From: Comamonadaceae bacterium
Lineage (GTDB): Bacteria; Pseudomonadota; Gammaproteobacteria; Burkholderiales; Burkholderiaceae_C
Length of the DNA: 38,104 bases
Assembly: GCA_027486255.1 (NCBI GenBank)
Contig: JAIXPL010000048.1
Span: 1 to 38,104 of the forward strand
Direction: 5' to 3'
The translations under genes were made by a program, and so were the position numbers. Of the stretch, positions 24,288-33,288 are shown piece by piece (the stretch's first letter is position 1; every line of letters starts with the position of its first letter). Below the pieces are notes generated by a model that was not told the DNA's origin, did no database searches, and saw nothing but the letters and a program-made list of their open reading frames with translations.

Positions 24288-27149
24288 TCAGCCCAGGCGC
24301 GTCAGCTGATCGCGCACCTTGGCCAGGGTGGAGGAGAAGTCTGCCAGGCGTTTGCGCTCTTGCTCGAGCACCGCTGGCGGGGCCTTGGCCACGAAGGCCT
24401 CATTGCCCAGCTTGCCCTGGGCCTTGGCCATTTCGCCCTCCAGCCGCGCCACTTCCTTGGCCAGCCGCGCCTTCTCGGCGCCCACGTCCACCTCCACGAA
24501 GAGGCACAGGCGGGCCTCGCCCACCACGGCCACGGGGGCGGCCTGCGCGGCCTGGGCCCAGGCGGCCTCGTCGTCAAACAGACGCACCTCGCTGAGCTTG
24601 GCCAGGGCCTTGACCACCGGTGCCACGGTGGAGAAGAAAGCGCTGTCGCCCACCACGTACATGGGCAGTCGGGTGGCCGGCGAGACATTCATTTCGCCGC
24701 GCAGGTTGCGGCAGGCGTCCACCAGCTTCTTGAGCTTGGCCACATGGACCTCGGCGGCCTCGTCGATCTTCTGCGGCTGCGCGGTCGGGTAGCGGGCCTG
24801 GCCAATGAAGCGGCCGCCCAGACCGGCCACCGGGGCGACCTTCTGCCAGAGTTCTTCAGTGATGAAGGGGATCAGCGGATGCGCCAGGCGCAGGATGGCC
24901 TCCAGCGTGCGGATGAGGGTGCGGCGCGTGCCGCGCTGCTGGGCCTCGTCGCCCGTTTGAATTTGCACCTTGGCAATTTCCAGGTACCAGTCGCAGAACT
25001 CGTCCCACACGAACTGGTAAACGGCGCCGGCCACGTTGTCCAGGCGGAAGTCGGCAAAGCCCTTGGCCACCTCGGCTTCCACGCGCTGCAGCCTGGAGGC
25101 GATCCAGCGGTCGGCCTGGGAGAAATGCATGTAGCCATGGGCCGGCCCGCCGGGCTGGCACTGCTCTTTGGTGTGTTCCTTCAGGCCGCAGTCCTGGCCT
25201 TCGCAGTTCATCAGCACAAAGCGCGTGGCGTTCCAGAGCTTGTTGCAAAAGTTGCGGTAGCCCTCGCAGCGCTTGCTGTCGAAGTTGATGCTGCGGCCCA
25301 GGCTGGCGAGCGACGCAAAGGTAAAGCGCAGGGCATCGGCGCCATAGCCGGGAATGCCCGCAGGGAATTCTTTTTCGGTGTTCTTGCGCACCTGCGGTGC
25401 GGTCTCGGGCTTGCGCAGGCCCTGCGAGCGCTTGTCCAGCAGGGGGGCAAGCTCAATGCCGTCGATCAGGTCCACCGGGTCCAGCACATTGCCCTCGGAC
25501 TTGCTCATCTTCTTGCCCTGCGCGTCTTTCACGAGGCCGTGGATGTACACATGGCGGAAGGGCACCTGCCCGGTGAAGTGCGTGGTCATCATGATCATCC
25601 GGGCGACCCAGAAGAAGATGATGTCGTAGCCTGTGACCAGCACGGAAGAGGGCAGGAACAGGTCGAGCTCTTTGGTCTTTGCGGGCCAGCCCAGCGAGGA
25701 AAACGGCACCAGGGCCGAGGAGTACCAGGTGTCCAGCACGTCAGGGTCGCGCGTGAGCTTTTTGCCCGGCGCTTGGGCCTGGGCGGCGGCCTCGGTTTCG
25801 GCCACGTAGATGTGCCCGTCCTCGTCATACCAGGCCGGGATCTGGTGGCCCCACCAGAGCTGGCGGGAGATGCACCAGTCCTGGATGTTGCCCATCCACT
25901 GGTTGTAGGTGTTGACCCACTGCTCCGGCACGAACTCCACCTGGCCGCTGGCCACGGCATCGATGGCCTTTTGCGCGATGCTCTTGCCCGTGGGGTCCTG
26001 CTCGCTGACCTTGTTCATGGCCACAAACCACTGGTCGGTGAGCATGGGCTCGACCACCTGGCCGGTGCGGGCGCAGCGCGGCACCATGAGCTTGTGCTTC
26101 TTCACCTCGGCCAGCAGGCCCTGGGCCTCCAGGTCGGCCACCACCTGCTTGCGGGCGACAAAGCGGTCCATGCCCTGGTACTTGGCGGGTGCGTTTTCAT
26201 TGACGGTGGCATCGAGCGCCAGCACGCCAATCATGGGCAAGTGGTGGCGCTGGCCCACGGCGTAGTCGTTGGCATCGTGCGCGGGCGTGACTTTCACCAC
26301 GCCGGTGCCGAAGGCGCGGTCCACGTACTCGTCGGCAATCACGGGGATCTCGCGATCGCACAGCGGCAGCTTCACGGTCTTGCCAATGAGCGCGGTGTAG
26401 CGCTCGTCTTCAGGATGCACCATCACGGCCACGTCGCCCAGCAGGGTTTCAGGCCGGGTGGTCGCTACGGTGAGCGCGCCTGAGCCGTCGGCCAGGGGGT
26501 AGCGGATGTGCCAGAGAAAGCCGTCTTCCTCCTCGCTTTCGACCTCCAGGTCGCTCACGGCGGACTTGAGCACCGGGTCCCAGTTGACCAGGCGCTTGCC
26601 GCGGTAGATCAGGCCCTGCTCGTAGAGCTTCACGAAGGTGGAGGTGACCACCTTGGACATCTTCGGGTCCATGGTGAAGTACTCGTGTTCCCAGGACACC
26701 GAGTCGCCCATGCGGCGCATTTGCTGCGTGATGGTCGAGCCCGACTGCTCTTCCCACTCCCACACCTTCTCCAGGAACTTCTCGCGGCCCAGGTCGTGGC
26801 GCGACAGGCCCTGGCCCTGCAGCTGACGCTCCACCACGATTTGCGTGGCGATGCCCGCGTGGTCGGTGCCCGGCACCCACAGGGTGTTGAAGCCCGACAT
26901 GCGGTGGTAGCGCGTGAGCGCGTCCATGATGGTCTGGTTGAACGCATGACCCATGTGCAGGGTGCCCGTCACATTGGGCGGGGGCAGCTGCACGCAGAAA
27001 GAGGGTTTGGCCTCGTCCAGCGTGGGCGCGTACTGGCCGCTGCCTTCCCAGGTCGGTCCCCAGTGCGCCTCCAGGGCGGCGGGCTCGAAGGACTTGGACA
27101 GCGATTGCAGGCCGGGTTGCACGGCGGTCTGGTCAGGGGCTTGGCTCAT
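24288..27149 (-). CDS. valS: Valyl-tRNA synthetase
   Basis: Class I synthetase charging tRNA-Val, 953 residues. The HIGH-type motif is in [18 protein letters not shown] (57-74) and KMSKS is near 547-551 in [20 protein letters not shown]. The CP1 editing domain (about 200-360) includes [20 protein letters not shown] and [17 protein letters not shown]. The C-terminal coiled coil (about 885-953, rich in Ala, Lys and Glu) is the ValRS tRNA arm. Start [20 protein letters not shown] leads straight into [10 protein letters not shown], as usual. Not in an obvious operon with galU, 125 bases away. A 753-codon open frame on the opposite strand is a shadow. Confidence 0.98.
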   Translation of the reverse strand: MSQAPDQTAVQPGLQSLSKSFEPAALEAHWGPTWEGSGQYAPTLDEAKPSFCVQLPPPNVTGTLHMGHAFNQTIMDALTRYHRMSGFNTLWVPGTDHAGIATQIVVERQLQGQGLSRHDLGREKFLEKVWEWEEQSGSTITQQMRRMGDSVSWEHEYFTMDPKMSKVVTSTFVKLYEQGLIYRGKRLVNWDPVLKSAVSDLEVESEEEDGFLWHIRYPLADGSGALTVATTRPETLLGDVAVMVHPEDERYTALIGKTVKLPLCDREIPVIADEYVDRAFGTGVVKVTPAHDANDYAVGQRHHLPMIGVLALDATVNENAPAKYQGMDRFVARKQVVADLEAQGLLAEVKKHKLMVPRCARTGQVVEPMLTDQWFVAMNKVSEQDPTGKSIAQKAIDAVASGQVEFVPEQWVNTYNQWMGNIQDWCISRQLWWGHQIPAWYDEDGHIYVAETEAAAQAQAPGKKLTRDPDVLDTWYSSALVPFSSLGWPAKTKELDLFLPSSVLVTGYDIIFFWVARMIMMTTHFTGQVPFRHVYIHGLVKDAQGKKMSKSEGNVLDPVDLIDGIELAPLLDKRSQGLRKPETAPQVRKNTEKEFPAGIPGYGADALRFTFASLASLGRSINFDSKRCEGYRNFCNKLWNATRFVLMNCEGQDCGLKEHTKEQCQPGGPAHGYMHFSQADRWIASRLQRVEAEVAKGFADFRLDNVAGAVYQFVWDEFCDWYLEIAKVQIQTGDEAQQRGTRRTLIRTLEAILRLAHPLIPFITEELWQKVAPVAGLGGRFIGQARYPTAQPQKIDEAAEVHVAKLKKLVDACRNLRGEMNVSPATRLPMYVVGDSAFFSTVAPVVKALAKLSEVRLFDDEAAWAQAAQAAPVAVVGEARLCLFVEVDVGAEKARLAKEVARLEGEMAKAQGKLGNEAFVAKAPPAVLEQERKRLADFSSTLAKVRDQLTRLG

Positions 27150-27309
27150 GGCGTGGGAAACAAAAAACGGCGCTCAGGGCGAGGCCGTTCATGCGGGGCT
27201 GGGGAAAAGCGTGATTTTAGCGACCGCCCCGTCCACCACCGCCTTGCCCGGGCCCCTGCGGCTCGCGCCACAATCCAGGGGTCATTCCAGCCCTTCGTGA
27301 GGTATTGCC
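27150..27309. promoter_or_regulatory. Divergent promoter region of valS and a Bug receptor gene
   Basis: On the minus strand the complement of 27214-27219 reads TAAAAT, a plausible -10 for valS with a leader of about 60 bases. On the plus strand CACAAT (27269-27274) with TTGCCC (27244-27249) 19 bases upstream may serve the Bug gene. Both -35 regions are weak. GAGG precedes the Bug ATG. I see no T-box leader, which is not expected in this group anyway. Confidence 0.3.
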
Positions 27310-28293
27310 ATGCAGCTTCCCCGCCGTTCCTGGTTCACCCTGTCTCTGCGCCTGGGCGCCTTCTTGGCCGCCTGCAGCCTGGGTGCCGCGCTCGCTCAGA
27401 CGCCCAAGTCCATCAAGATCCTGGTGGGTTTCCCGCCCGGCGGTGGCACCGATGCGATTGCCCGCTTGCTCAGCGACAAGCTCAAGGACGAGCTGGGCAT
27501 GCCGGTGGTGGTGGAAAACCGACCCGGCGCGGGCGGCCAGATCGCCGCGCAGGCCCTGAAGGCGGCCCCTGCTGACGGCAGTCTGCTGTTCCTCTCGCAT
27601 GACCACACCATCAGCATCCTGCCGCTGGTGGTGAAGAACCCGGGCTTCAACCCGGCCCAGGACTTCGCCCCGGTGGCCGGCTTTGCCACCTTCGTCAATG
27701 CCTTTGCCGTCTCGGGGGCCAACCCGGCCAAGACCTTTGGCGAGTACCTCAGCTGGGTCAAGGCCCAGGGCGGCAAAGGGGCCGTGGGCATTCCAGCCCC
27801 GGCTTCCACGCCTGAATTCCTGGTCAAAGTGATGGGCGAGAAGTTCGCTCTGGACCTGGTGGCCGCCCCCTACCGCGGCAGTGCCCCCATGATGGCCGAC
27901 ATGCTGGGCAACCAGATCGCTGCTGGCGTCGGCTCTGTGCCCGACTTCATCGAGAACCACCGCGCCGGCAAGGTGCGCGTGCTGGGCGTGCTCGGTGGCA
28001 GCCGCCAGGCTGCTTTGCCCGAGGTGCCCACCTTCACTGAGCTGGGGCTGGCAGGTCTTGAGGATCTGCCTTACTACGGCGTGTTCGCGCCGGCGGGCAC
28101 GCCCAAGCCTTTCATCGACCAATTTTCGGCGGCGCTGGCCAAGGTGATCTCGCAACCCGAGGTGCGCCAGCAGCTCACCCAGATGGGCCTGTCCGTGGGT
28201 CACATGAACTCGGAGCAACTGGCCCGCCGCGAGCGGGCCTATGCCCAGGTGTGGACCCGCATCATCAAGAGCTCCGGTTTCCAGCCGCAGTGA
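27310..28293 (+). CDS. Bug/TctC-family periplasmic solute-binding protein
   Basis: A 327-residue orphan receptor. Signal peptide at 1-29 (RRSWFTLSLRLGAFLAACSL, cleavage near ALAQ). Bug landmarks: KILVGFPPGGGTDAIARLLS, VVVENRPGAGGQIAAQALKA, APYRGSAPMMADMLGNQIAA and YYGVFAPAGTPKPFID. In Bug proteins of known structure the two loops PGGxxD and NRPGAxG contact a carboxylate ligand; both are intact, but the ligand cannot be read from sequence. No transporter membrane genes are adjacent. It is a single-gene unit ended by a strong terminator. It is clearly diverged from the two other Bug proteins here, so recent duplication is unlikely. Confidence 0.93.
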   Translation: MQLPRRSWFTLSLRLGAFLAACSLGAALAQTPKSIKILVGFPPGGGTDAIARLLSDKLKDELGMPVVVENRPGAGGQIAAQALKAAPADGSLLFLSHDHTISILPLVVKNPGFNPAQDFAPVAGFATFVNAFAVSGANPAKTFGEYLSWVKAQGGKGAVGIPAPASTPEFLVKVMGEKFALDLVAAPYRGSAPMMADMLGNQIAAGVGSVPDFIENHRAGKVRVLGVLGGSRQAALPEVPTFTELGLAGLEDLPYYGVFAPAGTPKPFIDQFSAALAKVISQPEVRQQLTQMGLSVGHMNSEQLARRERAYAQVWTRIIKSSGFQPQ

Positions 28294-28314
28294 AGCGGGG
28301 CGCCCCACAGCAAG

Positions 28315-28342
28315 AAAAAAGCCCCGCACTGCGGGGCTTTTT
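28315..28342. terminator. Bidirectional intrinsic terminator
   Basis: AAAAAGCCCCGC (28316-28327) pairs perfectly with GCGGGGCTTTTT (28331-28342) around the loop ACT. It lies between two convergent Bug genes (stops at 28293 and 28360) and has A- and T-runs suited to stopping both transcripts. Confidence 0.94.
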
Positions 28343-28359
28343 CGTGGGCCAAAGAGCGC

Positions 28360-29343
28360 TCAGTCCATGGTGATCTTGGCGGCCCTGATGGCCTTGGCCC
28401 ACTCGGCTGTTTCGCGCTCGAGCATGCGCGTCATGTCGGCTGCGGGCAGGAAGCGCACCTCGATACCGGCAGTCTCCGCGCGCTGACGGGTTTCAGGCAG
28501 TTCCAGCGCGCGCTTGAGGTCGGCGCTGAGTTTTTGCAGCGCGGGCGCGGGCGTGCCTGCCGGGGCATACAGAGCCACCCAGGCGTCCAGCTCAAAGCTC
28601 GACAAGCCAGCCTCGGCCACCGTGGGAACGTTGGGCATGCCGGGGTGACGGGTCTTGCCGGTCACGGCCAGGGCCTTGAGCTTGCCGGTGTTGACGTGTT
28701 GCATCACTGAGGGCGGGGTGGTGATAAAGACCTGCACCTGGCCCGCCAGCACGTCGGCAATGGCCTGGCCCGAGCCCTTGTAGGGCACATGGGTCATCTC
28801 CACGCCGGTGTACTGCTTGAAGATCTCGGTGCCAATGTGCGCCACCGAGCCGTTGCCCTGCGAGGCATAGTTCAGTCTGCCCGGGTTGGCCTTGCCCCAG
28901 GCAATGAATTCGCGCAGGTTGTTCACGGGCACCGAGGGATGCACGGCAATCACGTTGGTGGCCACGGTCACCAGGCCGACGGGCGTGAGGTCCTTGAGGT
29001 CCCAGGGCATCTTGTCCATCAGGATGGGGTTGGCGATGTGGTATCCAGAGTAGGACACCAGCAGGGTGTGCCCGTCCTTGGCCGCTTGGCGTCCCACCTG
29101 TGAATAGGCCAGATTGCCGCTGGCGCCGGGCCTGTTTTCGATCACCACCGAGTTGCCCATCACCTTGGCCAGGGCGTCGCCCGCCAAGCGCGCCGAGGTG
29201 TCCACCAGGCCGCCGGGCGGGTTAGGGACCACCAGGGTGATGGCTTTGCTGGGGAAGTTCTGTGCCCAGGCCGACAGGCTCAGGGGCAAGAGCAGGGCGG
29301 CCGCACCGAGGTGGCGGCGAAGATGATTCACAGAGGTTTTCAT
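28360..29343 (-). CDS. Bug/TctC-family periplasmic solute-binding protein
   Basis: A 327-residue orphan receptor. Signal peptide ends near SAWA|QN (about residue 27). Landmarks: ITLVVPNPPGGLVDTSARLA, VVIENRPGASGNLAYSQVGR, LNYASQGNGSVAHIGTEIFK, MTHVPYKGSGQAIADVLAGQ and VPTVAEAGLSSFELDAW. AAGGAGA lies seven or eight bases before the ATG, the best ribosome-binding site of the three Bug genes. The upstream flavin reductase gene ends 32 bases before it on the same strand, suggesting a two-gene operon. The loops of the carboxylate pocket are intact; ligand unknown. Confidence 0.93.
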   Translation of the reverse strand: MKTSVNHLRRHLGAAALLLPLSLSAWAQNFPSKAITLVVPNPPGGLVDTSARLAGDALAKVMGNSVVIENRPGASGNLAYSQVGRQAAKDGHTLLVSYSGYHIANPILMDKMPWDLKDLTPVGLVTVATNVIAVHPSVPVNNLREFIAWGKANPGRLNYASQGNGSVAHIGTEIFKQYTGVEMTHVPYKGSGQAIADVLAGQVQVFITTPPSVMQHVNTGKLKALAVTGKTRHPGMPNVPTVAEAGLSSFELDAWVALYAPAGTPAPALQKLSADLKRALELPETRQRAETAGIEVRFLPAADMTRMLERETAEWAKAIRAAKITMD

Positions 29344-29375
29344 GGCTTTGTCTCCTTGGGGTTCAGTTGAAAAAA

Positions 29376-30497
29376 TCAGCGCATGCCGATGCGGGCATCG
29401 CTAAAAATGTGTTGGGCTTCACGCGGCAGGCAACGCCAGTACTGCGCCTGGGCACTGACCTGCCCGCCCAGGGCCGCAGCCGCCTGCCAGCCCCAGCGCG
29501 GCTGGTAGAGAAAGGCCCGGGCCAGGGCCACCAGATCAGCATCGCCGCGCTCGAGCACGGCCTCGGCCTGCGCCGGCTGGGTGATCAGGCCCACCGCAAA
29601 GGTGGGCAGGCCCGAGCGTTCGCGCACCACCCGGGCCAGGGGCACCTGGTAGTCGGGGCCCAGGGGAATCTTTTGCAGCGGCGACACGCCGCCTGAGGAG
29701 ATGTGCACAAACTGGGCGCCCAGCTGTTTCAGGCGCAGCGCCAGTTCTACGGTTTCCTCCACGGTCCAGCCGCCCTCGACCCAGTCGGTGCCGGAGATGC
29801 GCATGCCCAGCGTGCCGCCGAAGAGGCGCCGCACATCGCCAAACACCTCCAGGGCCAGACGGATGCGGTTCTCGAACGAGCCGCCATAGGCGTCGCTGCG
29901 CTGGTTGGCCAGGGGCGAGAGGAACTGGTGCAGCAGGTAACCGTGGGCGGCGTGCAATTCAATGGCGTCCAGGCCCAGGGCATCGGCGCGCTGGGCGGCG
30001 GCCATGAAGTCGCGCCGAACCTGGGCAATGTCCTCCAGGCTCATGGCCCGGGGGGTGGGTTCGCTGGGCAAGTGGGGCAGGGCGCTGGGGCCCAGCACCG
30101 GCCAGCCGCCTTGTTCGGGCGCAATCAGCTCACCCCCGTTCCAGGGCGCGGCACTCGAGGCCTTGCGGCCGGCGTGGCTGAGCTGGATGCACACGGCCAC
30201 CGGGGGCGCCAGGCGCCGTGCCCGCCCCAGGTGCTCGCCCAGCGCGGCGGCGGTGGCCTCGTTCCACAGTCCCAGGCAATGCGGGCTGATGCGGCCCTCG
30301 GGCGAGATGGCCGTGGCTTCCAGCGTGAGCATGGCGGCGCCGCTGTTGAGCAGCTGCGTCCAGTGCGAGAGATGCCAGTCGTTGGCCAGGCCGTCGGTGC
30401 TGGCGTACTGGCACATGGGCGCCACCACCAGCCGGCTGGCCAGGGTCAGCGGCCCGCGCGGGGCCTCGAAGGTGAAGGGGGAAAAAAGCAGGCTCAC
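29376..30497 (-). CDS. Old Yellow Enzyme family NAD(P)H:flavin oxidoreductase
   Basis: FMN-dependent TIM-barrel ene-reductase, 373 residues. The start of the barrel shows VVAPMCQYASTDGLANDWH with Cys29 and Tyr31, the MCQY hallmark of the YqjM/NamA (thermophilic-like, class III) branch. CIQLSHAGRKASS, then IELHAAHGYLLHQFLSPLAN and QRSDAYGGSFENRIRLALEV, complete the FMN and substrate regions. ISGTDWVEGGWTVEETVELA and DLVALARAFLYQPRW follow in order. Such enzymes reduce activated C=C bonds of enones; close relatives also serve in aromatic CoA or plant-derived ring breakdown. It probably shares a transcript with the downstream Bug receptor. Start MSLLFSPFTFEAPRG is standard. Confidence 0.93.
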   Translation of the reverse strand: MSLLFSPFTFEAPRGPLTLASRLVVAPMCQYASTDGLANDWHLSHWTQLLNSGAAMLTLEATAISPEGRISPHCLGLWNEATAAALGEHLGRARRLAPPVAVCIQLSHAGRKASSAAPWNGGELIAPEQGGWPVLGPSALPHLPSEPTPRAMSLEDIAQVRRDFMAAAQRADALGLDAIELHAAHGYLLHQFLSPLANQRSDAYGGSFENRIRLALEVFGDVRRLFGGTLGMRISGTDWVEGGWTVEETVELALRLKQLGAQFVHISSGGVSPLQKIPLGPDYQVPLARVVRERSGLPTFAVGLITQPAQAEAVLERGDADLVALARAFLYQPRWGWQAAAALGGQVSAQAQYWRCLPREAQHIFSDARIGMR

Positions 30498-30568
30498 AGA
30501 TGACGGGGGAAGGCTTGGGGAAAACAGGCTGGCTTGGCCGAATGTGTGGATGCGCTTGACGGAATCAT

Positions 30569-30582
30569 CGACATAATTGTCG
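30569..30582. promoter_or_regulatory. Palindrome in the yaaA / flavin reductase divergent region
   Basis: CGACA-TAAT-TGTCG is a perfect five-base inverted repeat with an AT centre, in the 113-base gap between two divergent starts. TTGACG (30556-30561) and several AT-rich hexamers (CATAAT, TTTACT, TACGCT) lie around it, but none make a well-spaced promoter. It may be an operator for either gene. E. coli yaaA is under OxyR; this site does not match an OxyR motif that I can recognise. Confidence 0.33.
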
Positions 30583-30610
30583 CGTTTACTGACCAGCTAC
30601 GCTGTCACCA

Positions 30611-31390
30611 ATGCTTTTTCTCCTTTCGCCCGCCAAGTCTTTGGACTACGAATCGCCCCTGGCGGAGCTGACCCACACCCAGCCGGCCTTCATCCCGCGC
30701 TCAAGCGAGCTGATTGAGGTGCTTCGCCAGAAGTCGCCGCCACAGATCGCCGAGCTGATGGACCTGTCGGACAAGCTGGCGGCCCTGAACGTGGCCCGCT
30801 ACGTGGCCTGGAGCCCCCGTTTCACCGCCAAGAACTCCCGCCAGGCGGTGCTGGCCTTCAATGGCGATGTGTACGAGGGCCTGGACGCCCGCAGCCTGAG
30901 CGCTGAGCAGCTGCAATGGGCCCAGGAGCGCGTCTGCATCTTGAGCGGCCTGTATGGCGTGCTCCGCCCCCTGGACAGGATGCAGCCCTACCGCCTTGAA
31001 ATGGGCACAGCCCTGGCCACGTCCAAGGGCAAGAACCTGTATCAGTTCTGGGGTGCTGAGATTGCCAAGTACCTCAACGAGCGTGCGGCCGGGCAGAAGA
31101 CACCCGTGGTGGTGAACCTGGCCAGCGAGGAGTATTTCAAGGCCGTGGACCGCAAGGCTCTGCAGGTGCCCGTGGTCAGCTGTGTTTTTGAGGAACTCAA
31201 GGCCGGCAAGTACAAGATCATCAGCTTCATGGCCAAGCGGGCCCGCGGGCTGATGGTGCGCTACGCCATCGAGAGCCGGGCTGACAGCGTCAAGAAGCTC
31301 CAGGCCTTCGACCGCGAGGGCTATGCCTTCGCGCCCGAGGTCTCTGCGCCCGAGCGCTTGGTCTTTCGCCGCGCGCAGCCGAAGGCTTGA
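30611..31390 (+). CDS. yaaA: Peroxide stress protein YaaA
   Basis: A 259-residue DUF328/UPF0246 protein. In E. coli YaaA lowers free iron and protects DNA during peroxide stress, and structural work links the family to DNA binding. The signature opening MLFLLSPAKSLDYESPL, the helical AFNGDVYEGLDARSLSAEQL and ILSGLYGVLRPLDRMQPYRL, and the closing ISFMAKRARGLMVRYAIESR are all present. Length is standard. No clear Shine-Dalgarno precedes the ATG. A GC-rich hairpin follows 29 bases after the stop. Confidence 0.96.
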   Translation: MLFLLSPAKSLDYESPLAELTHTQPAFIPRSSELIEVLRQKSPPQIAELMDLSDKLAALNVARYVAWSPRFTAKNSRQAVLAFNGDVYEGLDARSLSAEQLQWAQERVCILSGLYGVLRPLDRMQPYRLEMGTALATSKGKNLYQFWGAEIAKYLNERAAGQKTPVVVNLASEEYFKAVDRKALQVPVVSCVFEELKAGKYKIISFMAKRARGLMVRYAIESRADSVKKLQAFDREGYAFAPEVSAPERLVFRRAQPKA

Positions 31391-31418
31391 GCCCGGCTGC
31401 GAATGGTCACAATCCGCC

Positions 31419-31451
31419 CGCGCCCTGCGGCCCTGGTGGGCGCAGGGCGCG
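31419..31451. terminator. Strong GC hairpin between yaaA and the dioxygenase gene
   Basis: CGCGCCCTGCG (31419-31429) and CGCAGGGCGCG (31441-31451) are perfect 11-base arms with an 11-base loop. Position just after yaaA suggests a terminator, but no T-run follows. It could also affect the leader of the downstream gene, whose ATG is 46 bases away. Confidence 0.45.
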
Positions 31452-31496
31452 CCATACTTGGGCCAGGCGCCATGATGCCGCGCCAGGAAACTGAAC

Positions 31497-32363
31497 ATGT
31501 CCGATGTCATGTCCGAGGAACCCACGCCGGGTGTCCTGAAGTGGTTGCAGTCCCAGCGTGCTGCCGGCTTTGATTCGCTGGCCTTGTACCAGGCCCTGCG
31601 CGAGTCCGGCTGGGCCCATGAAGTGTCCTGCCGCATGGTGGGCCTGCAGCCGGCGCAGGTGAGCGAGCCGGCGGCTGGCAGCCATGCGCCCCATTCCACC
31701 GCGGACCGGCCTGTGCCCTGGCCCCCTGGGGCTGGCGAGCGCGCCCTGCTCGACGGCGGCGACCGGCCCGTGCAGGCGCTGGCGGTCGTGCGCGAGCCCA
31801 ACATCATCGTGCTGGCCGACCTCCTGAGCGCCGAGGAATGCGATGCGCTGGTGGAAGCCGCCCGGCCCCGCCTCTCGCGCTCGCTCACGGTCTCGGTCAA
31901 GACCGGCGGCGAGGAAGAAAACGTGGACCGCACCAGCCAGGGCATGTTCTTTGAGCGGGGCGAGAACGAATGCATTGCGCGCATCGAGGCGCGCCTGGCC
32001 CATCTGCTCGACTGGCCGGTGGACCACGGCGAGGGCCTGCAGATCCTGCGCTATGGCCCGGGCGCCGAGTACAAGCCCCACTACGACTACTTCGACCCGC
32101 GCGAGCCCGGCACCAGCAGCATCTTGCAGCGCGGCGGCCAGCGCGTGGCCACGGTGGTGATGTATCTCAATGAACCCGAGGCCGGCGGCGCCACGGTGTT
32201 CCCGGAGGTGCAGCTCGAATGCCTGCCGCGCAAGGGCCACGCGGTGTTCTTCAACTACAGCCGCCCACATCCGTCGAGCCGATCGCTGCACGCCGGCGCC
32301 CCTGTGGTCCGGGGCGAGAAGTGGATCGCCACCAAATGGCTGCGCGAGGCACGCTTCGATTAG
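31497..32363 (+). CDS. Prolyl-4-hydroxylase-like 2-oxoglutarate/Fe(II) dioxygenase
   Basis: A 288-residue non-haem iron oxygenase. The iron triad is His195 and Asp197 in [10 protein letters not shown] and His265 in [10 protein letters not shown]; Lys275 in [10 protein letters not shown] should bind 2-oxoglutarate. R145-T-S147 ([10 protein letters not shown]) matches the RxS segment of prolyl 4-hydroxylases, and [20 protein letters not shown] is the typical strand pair. The first ~65 residues form an extra helical part ([20 protein letters not shown]) joined by a Pro-rich linker to the catalytic domain starting near 95; this part has no function I can name. Bacterial relatives hydroxylate proline in proteins such as EF-Tu, but the target here is unknown. 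AGGAAA precedes the ATG; a second ATG lies four codons in. Confidence 0.9.
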   Translation: MSDVMSEEPTPGVLKWLQSQRAAGFDSLALYQALRESGWAHEVSCRMVGLQPAQVSEPAAGSHAPHSTADRPVPWPPGAGERALLDGGDRPVQALAVVREPNIIVLADLLSAEECDALVEAARPRLSRSLTVSVKTGGEEENVDRTSQGMFFERGENECIARIEARLAHLLDWPVDHGEGLQILRYGPGAEYKPHYDYFDPREPGTSSILQRGGQRVATVVMYLNEPEAGGATVFPEVQLECLPRKGHAVFFNYSRPHPSSRSLHAGAPVVRGEKWIATKWLREARFD

Positions 32364-32416
32364 GCTGCCTGCCGCGCCAGCACGTCTGGCCACCCTGTGC
32401 GACCATACGCCCCGCC

Positions 32417-33271
32417 ATGAACACGCCAGAACACTCCGAACTGGGCAAGTCCTCGGTCTATACCGACCAGTACGCCCCCGAACTGCTCTTTCCCATTGCG
32501 CGCGCGGGCAAGCGCGCCGAGATCGGCGTGGGCACGCAGCCGCCTTTTTTCGGCGCCGACCTGTGGACCGCTTTTGAACTGAGCTGGGTCAACCTGCGCG
32601 GCAAGCCCCAGGTGGCGCTGGCCCAGGTGGTGGTGCCCTGCGAGAGCCCCAACATCGTGGAGAGCAAGTCCTTCAAGCTGTATCTCAACAGCTTCAACAA
32701 CACCCGCTTGGCCGAGCCCGCCGAGGTGCAGGCCCGGCTGAAGGCCGACCTCACCGAAGCCGTCTGGCGCCAGCCCGGCGGCGCCCCAGCCGGCACCAGC
32801 GTGGGGGTGAAACTGCTGCTGCCGGAGATGTTCGACCGGGAAGCGGTCCAGGAACTCGATGGCCTGAACCTGGACCGGCTGGACATCGAATGCCAGCACT
32901 ACACGCCAGCACCCGAGCTGCTCACGGCGGCCTTCGAAGAGCCGCCCGTATCCGAGGTGCTCACCAGCCACTTGCTCAAGAGCAACTGCCTGGTCACCAG
33001 CCAGCCCGACTGGGGCAGCGTGCAGATCAGCTACAGCGGCCCGCAGATCGACCAGGCGGGCCTCTTGCAGTACCTGGTGAGTTTTCGCAACCACAACGAG
33101 TTTCATGAGCAGTGCGTGGAGCGCATCTTCATGGACCTGTGGACGCGCTGCAAACCCAGCAAGCTCTCGGTGTACGCCCGCTACACCCGGCGCGGCGGTC
33201 TGGACATCAATCCCTTTCGCACCAGCCATCCGCAGGCCTTGCCAGCGGCGGTGCGCACGGCGCGCCAGTAA
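32417..33271 (+). CDS. queF: 7-cyano-7-deazaguanine (preQ0) reductase, long type
   Basis: NADPH-dependent enzyme that reduces the nitrile of preQ0 to preQ1 in queuosine synthesis. At 284 residues it is the two-domain E. coli type. The catalytic Cys191 and Asp198 are in [14 protein letters not shown], aligning with Cys190/Asp197 of E. coli. The QueF motif [15 protein letters not shown] is at 82-96. [20 protein letters not shown] and [17 protein letters not shown] follow. The long upstream frame is ignored because [20 protein letters not shown] is the normal start. Convergent with dinB (17 bases apart). No other que gene is in the window. Confidence 0.97.
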   Translation: MNTPEHSELGKSSVYTDQYAPELLFPIARAGKRAEIGVGTQPPFFGADLWTAFELSWVNLRGKPQVALAQVVVPCESPNIVESKSFKLYLNSFNNTRLAEPAEVQARLKADLTEAVWRQPGGAPAGTSVGVKLLLPEMFDREAVQELDGLNLDRLDIECQHYTPAPELLTAAFEEPPVSEVLTSHLLKSNCLVTSQPDWGSVQISYSGPQIDQAGLLQYLVSFRNHNEFHEQCVERIFMDLWTRCKPSKLSVYARYTRRGGLDINPFRTSHPQALPAAVRTARQ

Positions 33272-33288
33272 AGACCTCGCCCGCCTTC

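Noticed and set aside
24222..26483. A 753-codon open frame on the plus strand opposite valS, with others of 664 codons opposite ftsK (8602-10596) and 556 codons opposite prfC (1515-3185).
   Set aside because: Long antisense frames are expected in GC-rich genes with strong third-position bias. Their translations are rich in His, Gln, Gly and Ala with no domain pattern, while the opposite strand encodes complete known proteins.
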